The notes under the pieces were generated by a model. The model was not told where the DNA came from. It saw only the letters and a program-made list of their open reading frames with translations, and did not search any database. From FEN-299 sp963717945 (GTDB taxonomy: Bacteria; Acidobacteriota; Vicinamibacteria; Vicinamibacterales; Fen-181), in the NCBI GenBank assembly GCA_963717945.1, contig CAVQXT010000003.1, positions 1,550,001 through 1,614,000 on the forward strand: a stretch of DNA of 64,000 nucleotides, written 5' to 3'. Shown here piece after piece: positions 62,210-64,000 of this stretch. Positions within the stretch are counted from its first letter, which is position 1. Each line of letters starts with the position of its first letter. Made by a program: the position numbers and the translations under genes.

Positions 62210-63627
62210 ATGCATCCCCTGGTCGACTACTTCCGCTGCCCCGAGCACTTCGCGACGCTCGGAACCGTGGATCCCCTGCCCGCGGACCCTGGCTACTTCA
62301 GGTTCGGGGACGCGATCTGCTACGGCCGCCAGGCGGTGGGGGAGCCGTCGCCGCGCCCGGACGGCAACCTCGTGGACGTCTCCCAGTCCATTTCATCTAG
62401 TCCTGGTGGCGCGAGCCTCCTGGCTCGCGATTCGGCACAGCTGCTCCTCCCGTTCGACCTCTCGGAGGTGCTCGACAACCTGCGGTACGAGCGCTACCCG
62501 GAGGCCCGCAGCGCGGTCGAGCGCATCACCACCTCCAGCGTCCCCCACGCCGTCTACTACTTCCTCCGGCCCGCCCTGCCCGTCGGCGTGAGGAAGCACC
62601 TCCAGCGAACTCAGCTGGACGGGGATGGAGGCACATCCCGTTTCCGCGCTGGCCCGTTGACGTCACGGTCGAGACGCTGATGAAGAAGGTGGTGGGTCTC
62701 GTGCTCGAGAGGGGCGGCATCCGCGAGTTTCCCTTCGTCTGGTTCTGGCCCGACGGGGCACCCGGCTGCGTCATGATGACGCACGACGTGGAAGGCGCGA
62801 GCGGCGCGGCGTTCTGCGGCGAGCTGATGGATCTCGACGAGAGCTTCGGCGTCAGGTCGGCGTTCCAGGTCGTGCCCGGACGCGCCGTGGTCGTCGAACG
62901 GCGACACGAGGCAGCTGGTCGGAGCTGGTCAAGCGTCGCGGCTTCGAGGTGAACGTCCACGACCTGAGCCACGACGGCCACCTGTTCCGCGACCGCGAGC
63001 GTGTTCCTGCGGCGCGCGGCCGAGATCAACGCGCGGGGCCGCGAGTTCGGCAGCCGCGGGTTCCGGTCGGGCGCCATGTACCGGCGGCAGGACTGGTTCC
63101 CGACCTCGATTTCTCGTAGACATGTCGGTTCCCAACGTCGCGCCGACATGTCGGTGCCGAACGTCGCGCATCGAGCCCGCGCGGCGGCTGCTGCACGGTG
63201 ATGCCGCTTCTTCATGGGCCACGTGCTCGAACTGCCGCTGACGACGGCGCAGGACTACACGCTCTTCCACGTGCTGGGCGACTACTCGACGGGGCTGTGG
63301 CAGGAGCAGATCGACCGGATCCTGGACGGAGAACGGCCTCGTCAGCTTCATCGCGCACCCCGACTACCTGCGTCGAGCCGCGCGCGCGCGACGTGTACAC
63401 GGACCTGCTGCGCCTCCTGGTCGCGGCTCCGCGCGGAGCGCGGCGTCTGGGTCGCGCTGCCTTCGGAGATCGACAGGTGGTGGCGGAACCGCCGCGAGAT
63501 GAGGCTGGTGCCGGACGGCGAGTCGTGGCGGGTCGAGGGGCCCGGCAGCGAGCGAGCGCGCGTCGCCTACGCGCGGCTCGCGGACGGCGCGTCGTCTACG
63601 AAGTCAACGGCGTGCCGTGCGACTCCG
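62210..63627 (+). CDS. Polysaccharide deacetylase-like protein, many frame breaks
   Basis: ATG 62210 begins HPLVDYFRCPEHFATLG, then YFRFGDAICYGRQ. Further segments are recognisable in changing frames: PFDLSEVLDNLRYERYP, TLMKKVVGLVLERGGIREFPFVWFWPDG, the metal-site strand GCVMMTHDVEG, NVHDLSHDGHLF, ARGREFGSRGFRSGAMYRRQDW, SVPNVA, PLTTAQDYTLFHVLGDYSTGLW and VALPSEIDRWWRNR. This order matches deacetylase-family proteins of XrtA-type EPS loci. At least six breaks are needed (near 62625, 62900, 62997, 63110, 63205, 63330). A hairpin repeat is inserted at 62404-62429. The true end is uncertain. Confidence 0.7.
62404..62429 (-). repeat. AGGA-loop hairpin inside the deacetylase gene
   Basis: TGGTGG, arm CGCGAGCC, TCCT, arm GGCTCGCG. 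On the minus strand this is stem-AGGA-stem followed by CCACCA. Its translation (PGGASLLARDSAQ) separates two segments that look contiguous in the native protein, DV and LLLPFDLSEVL. Confidence 0.8.
63117..63168 (+). repeat. Imperfect 26-bp tandem duplication
   Basis: GACATGTCGGTTCCCAACGT and GACATGTCGGTGCCGAACGT occur 26 bp apart, doubling the deacetylase segment DMSVPNVA. 26 bp is not a multiple of three, so it also breaks the frame. It may be an assembly artefact. Confidence 0.6.
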
Positions 63628-63717
63628 GTAGGGCGAGGCTTCCGCCTCCGCCCGCACAGATTCCTGGCGGGCTACGGCGTGGCCTCGCCGAAGCGCCTGG
63701 CGCGAAGGCGGGTAGCC
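63628..63717. repeat. Family-C dispersed repeat, copy 2
   Basis: Begins GTAG then GGCGAGGC-TTCC-GCCTCCGCC, and continues CGGGCTACGGCGTGGCCTCG ... AGCGCCTGGCGCGAAGGCGGG, matching 27261-27348. It separates the deacetylase gene from the FemAB-like gene, or disrupts the end of the former. Confidence 0.75.
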
Positions 63718-64000
63718 TTGCCAGAAGAGACCATCCGCGTCCTGGATCCCCTGACAGACTCGCGATGGGACGAGCTTCTCGACCGACACCCGCGCGCGTC
63801 GGTGTTCCACTCGCGGGGATGGCTCGAGGCGCTGAAGCGCACCTACGGGTACGAGCCGATCGTCCTGACGACGACGGGGGAGGGGCCGCTTCAGAACGGC
63901 CTGGCGCTGTGCCGCGTCAGGACGCTTCGTGTCGCGGCGGCTCGTGTCGCTGCCGTTCTCGGATCACTGCGATCCGCTCGTCGATCGGCCGGACGATCTG
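63718..64000 (+). CDS. FemAB-like GNAT protein, N-terminal fragment, frame break
   Basis: Partial at the window end. From a possible TTG start: IRVLDPLTDSRWDELLDRHPRASVFHSRGWLEALKRTYGYEPIVL, then GLALCRV; after a break near 63922 it continues as SRRLVSLPFSDHCDPLVDRP. VFHSRGWLEAL and LPFSDHCDPL are typical of FemAB/GNAT-like proteins associated with XrtA EPS loci. It is the last gene of the locus seen here. The real start may lie in the repeat. Confidence 0.7.
   Translation, partial: MPEETIRVLDPLTDSRWDELLDRHPRASVFHSRGWLEALKRTYGYEPIVLTTTGEGPLQNGLALCRVRTLRVAAARVAAVLGSLRSARRSAGRS

Noticed and set aside
36147..64000. Programmed ribosomal frameshifting
   Set aside because: The breaks fall at unrelated sites without a slippery heptamer or a common downstream structure, and occur in too many unrelated genes.

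Overview
The window is GC-rich (about 68-70% by eye) bacterial chromosome. The gene content suggests an Acidobacteriota genome, most likely Vicinamibacteria-like. That is an inference from the ensemble, not from a marker gene: a classical menaquinone operon, a MacB/FtsX permease of the ADOP type, a TonB-type receptor with a carboxypeptidase-regulatory N-terminus, an S46 peptidase, a multiheme cytochrome with PKD domains, and an XrtA-like exopolysaccharide locus. I saw no rRNA or tRNA genes, no phage and no insertion-sequence transposase.

Layout. 1-5880: menaquinone operon menF'-menD-menH-menB-menA-menE, every junction a 4-bp start/stop overlap, ended by a convergent hot-dog thioesterase. 6.3-18.1 kb: a secreted metallopeptidase/TPR protein, uridine kinase, a DsbA-like lipoprotein, an exported PLP enzyme, ackA-pta, a TonB-type receptor and a GT39-type membrane glycosyltransferase. 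18.3-29.2 kb: a lipid island whose parts match the bacterial ceramide pathway: two acyl carrier proteins, a fatty acyl-AMP ligase, a serine palmitoyltransferase-type enzyme, a ketosynthase, a FabZ-like dehydratase, a GNAT-type candidate ceramide synthase, a PAP2 phosphatase and an epimerase-family candidate ceramide reductase. 29.6-44.9 kb: S46, M20 and S53 peptidases, a beta-lactamase-like hydrolase, a stand-alone dCache sensor, a frameshifted ADOP permease, a MerR regulator and a Tat-exported HisC-like enzyme. 45-51 kb: a nine-heme c-type cytochrome with PKD domains, a degenerate HATPase-like protein and a Pro/Gln/Tyr-rich exported protein. 51.2-64 kb: an exopolysaccharide locus (DegT aminotransferase, sigma-54-like promoter, AAA ATPase, polysaccharide export protein, outer-membrane barrel, Wzz, tyrosine kinase, sugar transferase, acyltransferase, Gfo/Idh dehydrogenase, deacetylase, FemAB-like protein). 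It resembles the XrtA (exosortase A) EPS locus; no exosortase lies inside the window.

The most unusual layer is repetitive DNA. One hairpin family has a fixed AGGA loop and a CCACAC flank but six different, compensating stem sequences. A second family has a TTCA/TGAA loop, sometimes directly preceded by GTAG as in REP elements. Members have expanded into tandem arrays (6.3, 29.2 and 39.1 kb) and have entered coding sequence: menD carries an in-frame array of 60-bp units in an interdomain linker, and the deacetylase gene at 62.4 kb carries a single hairpin. A separate 200-bp element occurs as an inverted pair 6 kb apart.

From about 56.9 kb to the end, genes that are otherwise well conserved carry many single-base frame breaks. 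This looks more like declining sequence accuracy than true decay, so end coordinates there are approximate.
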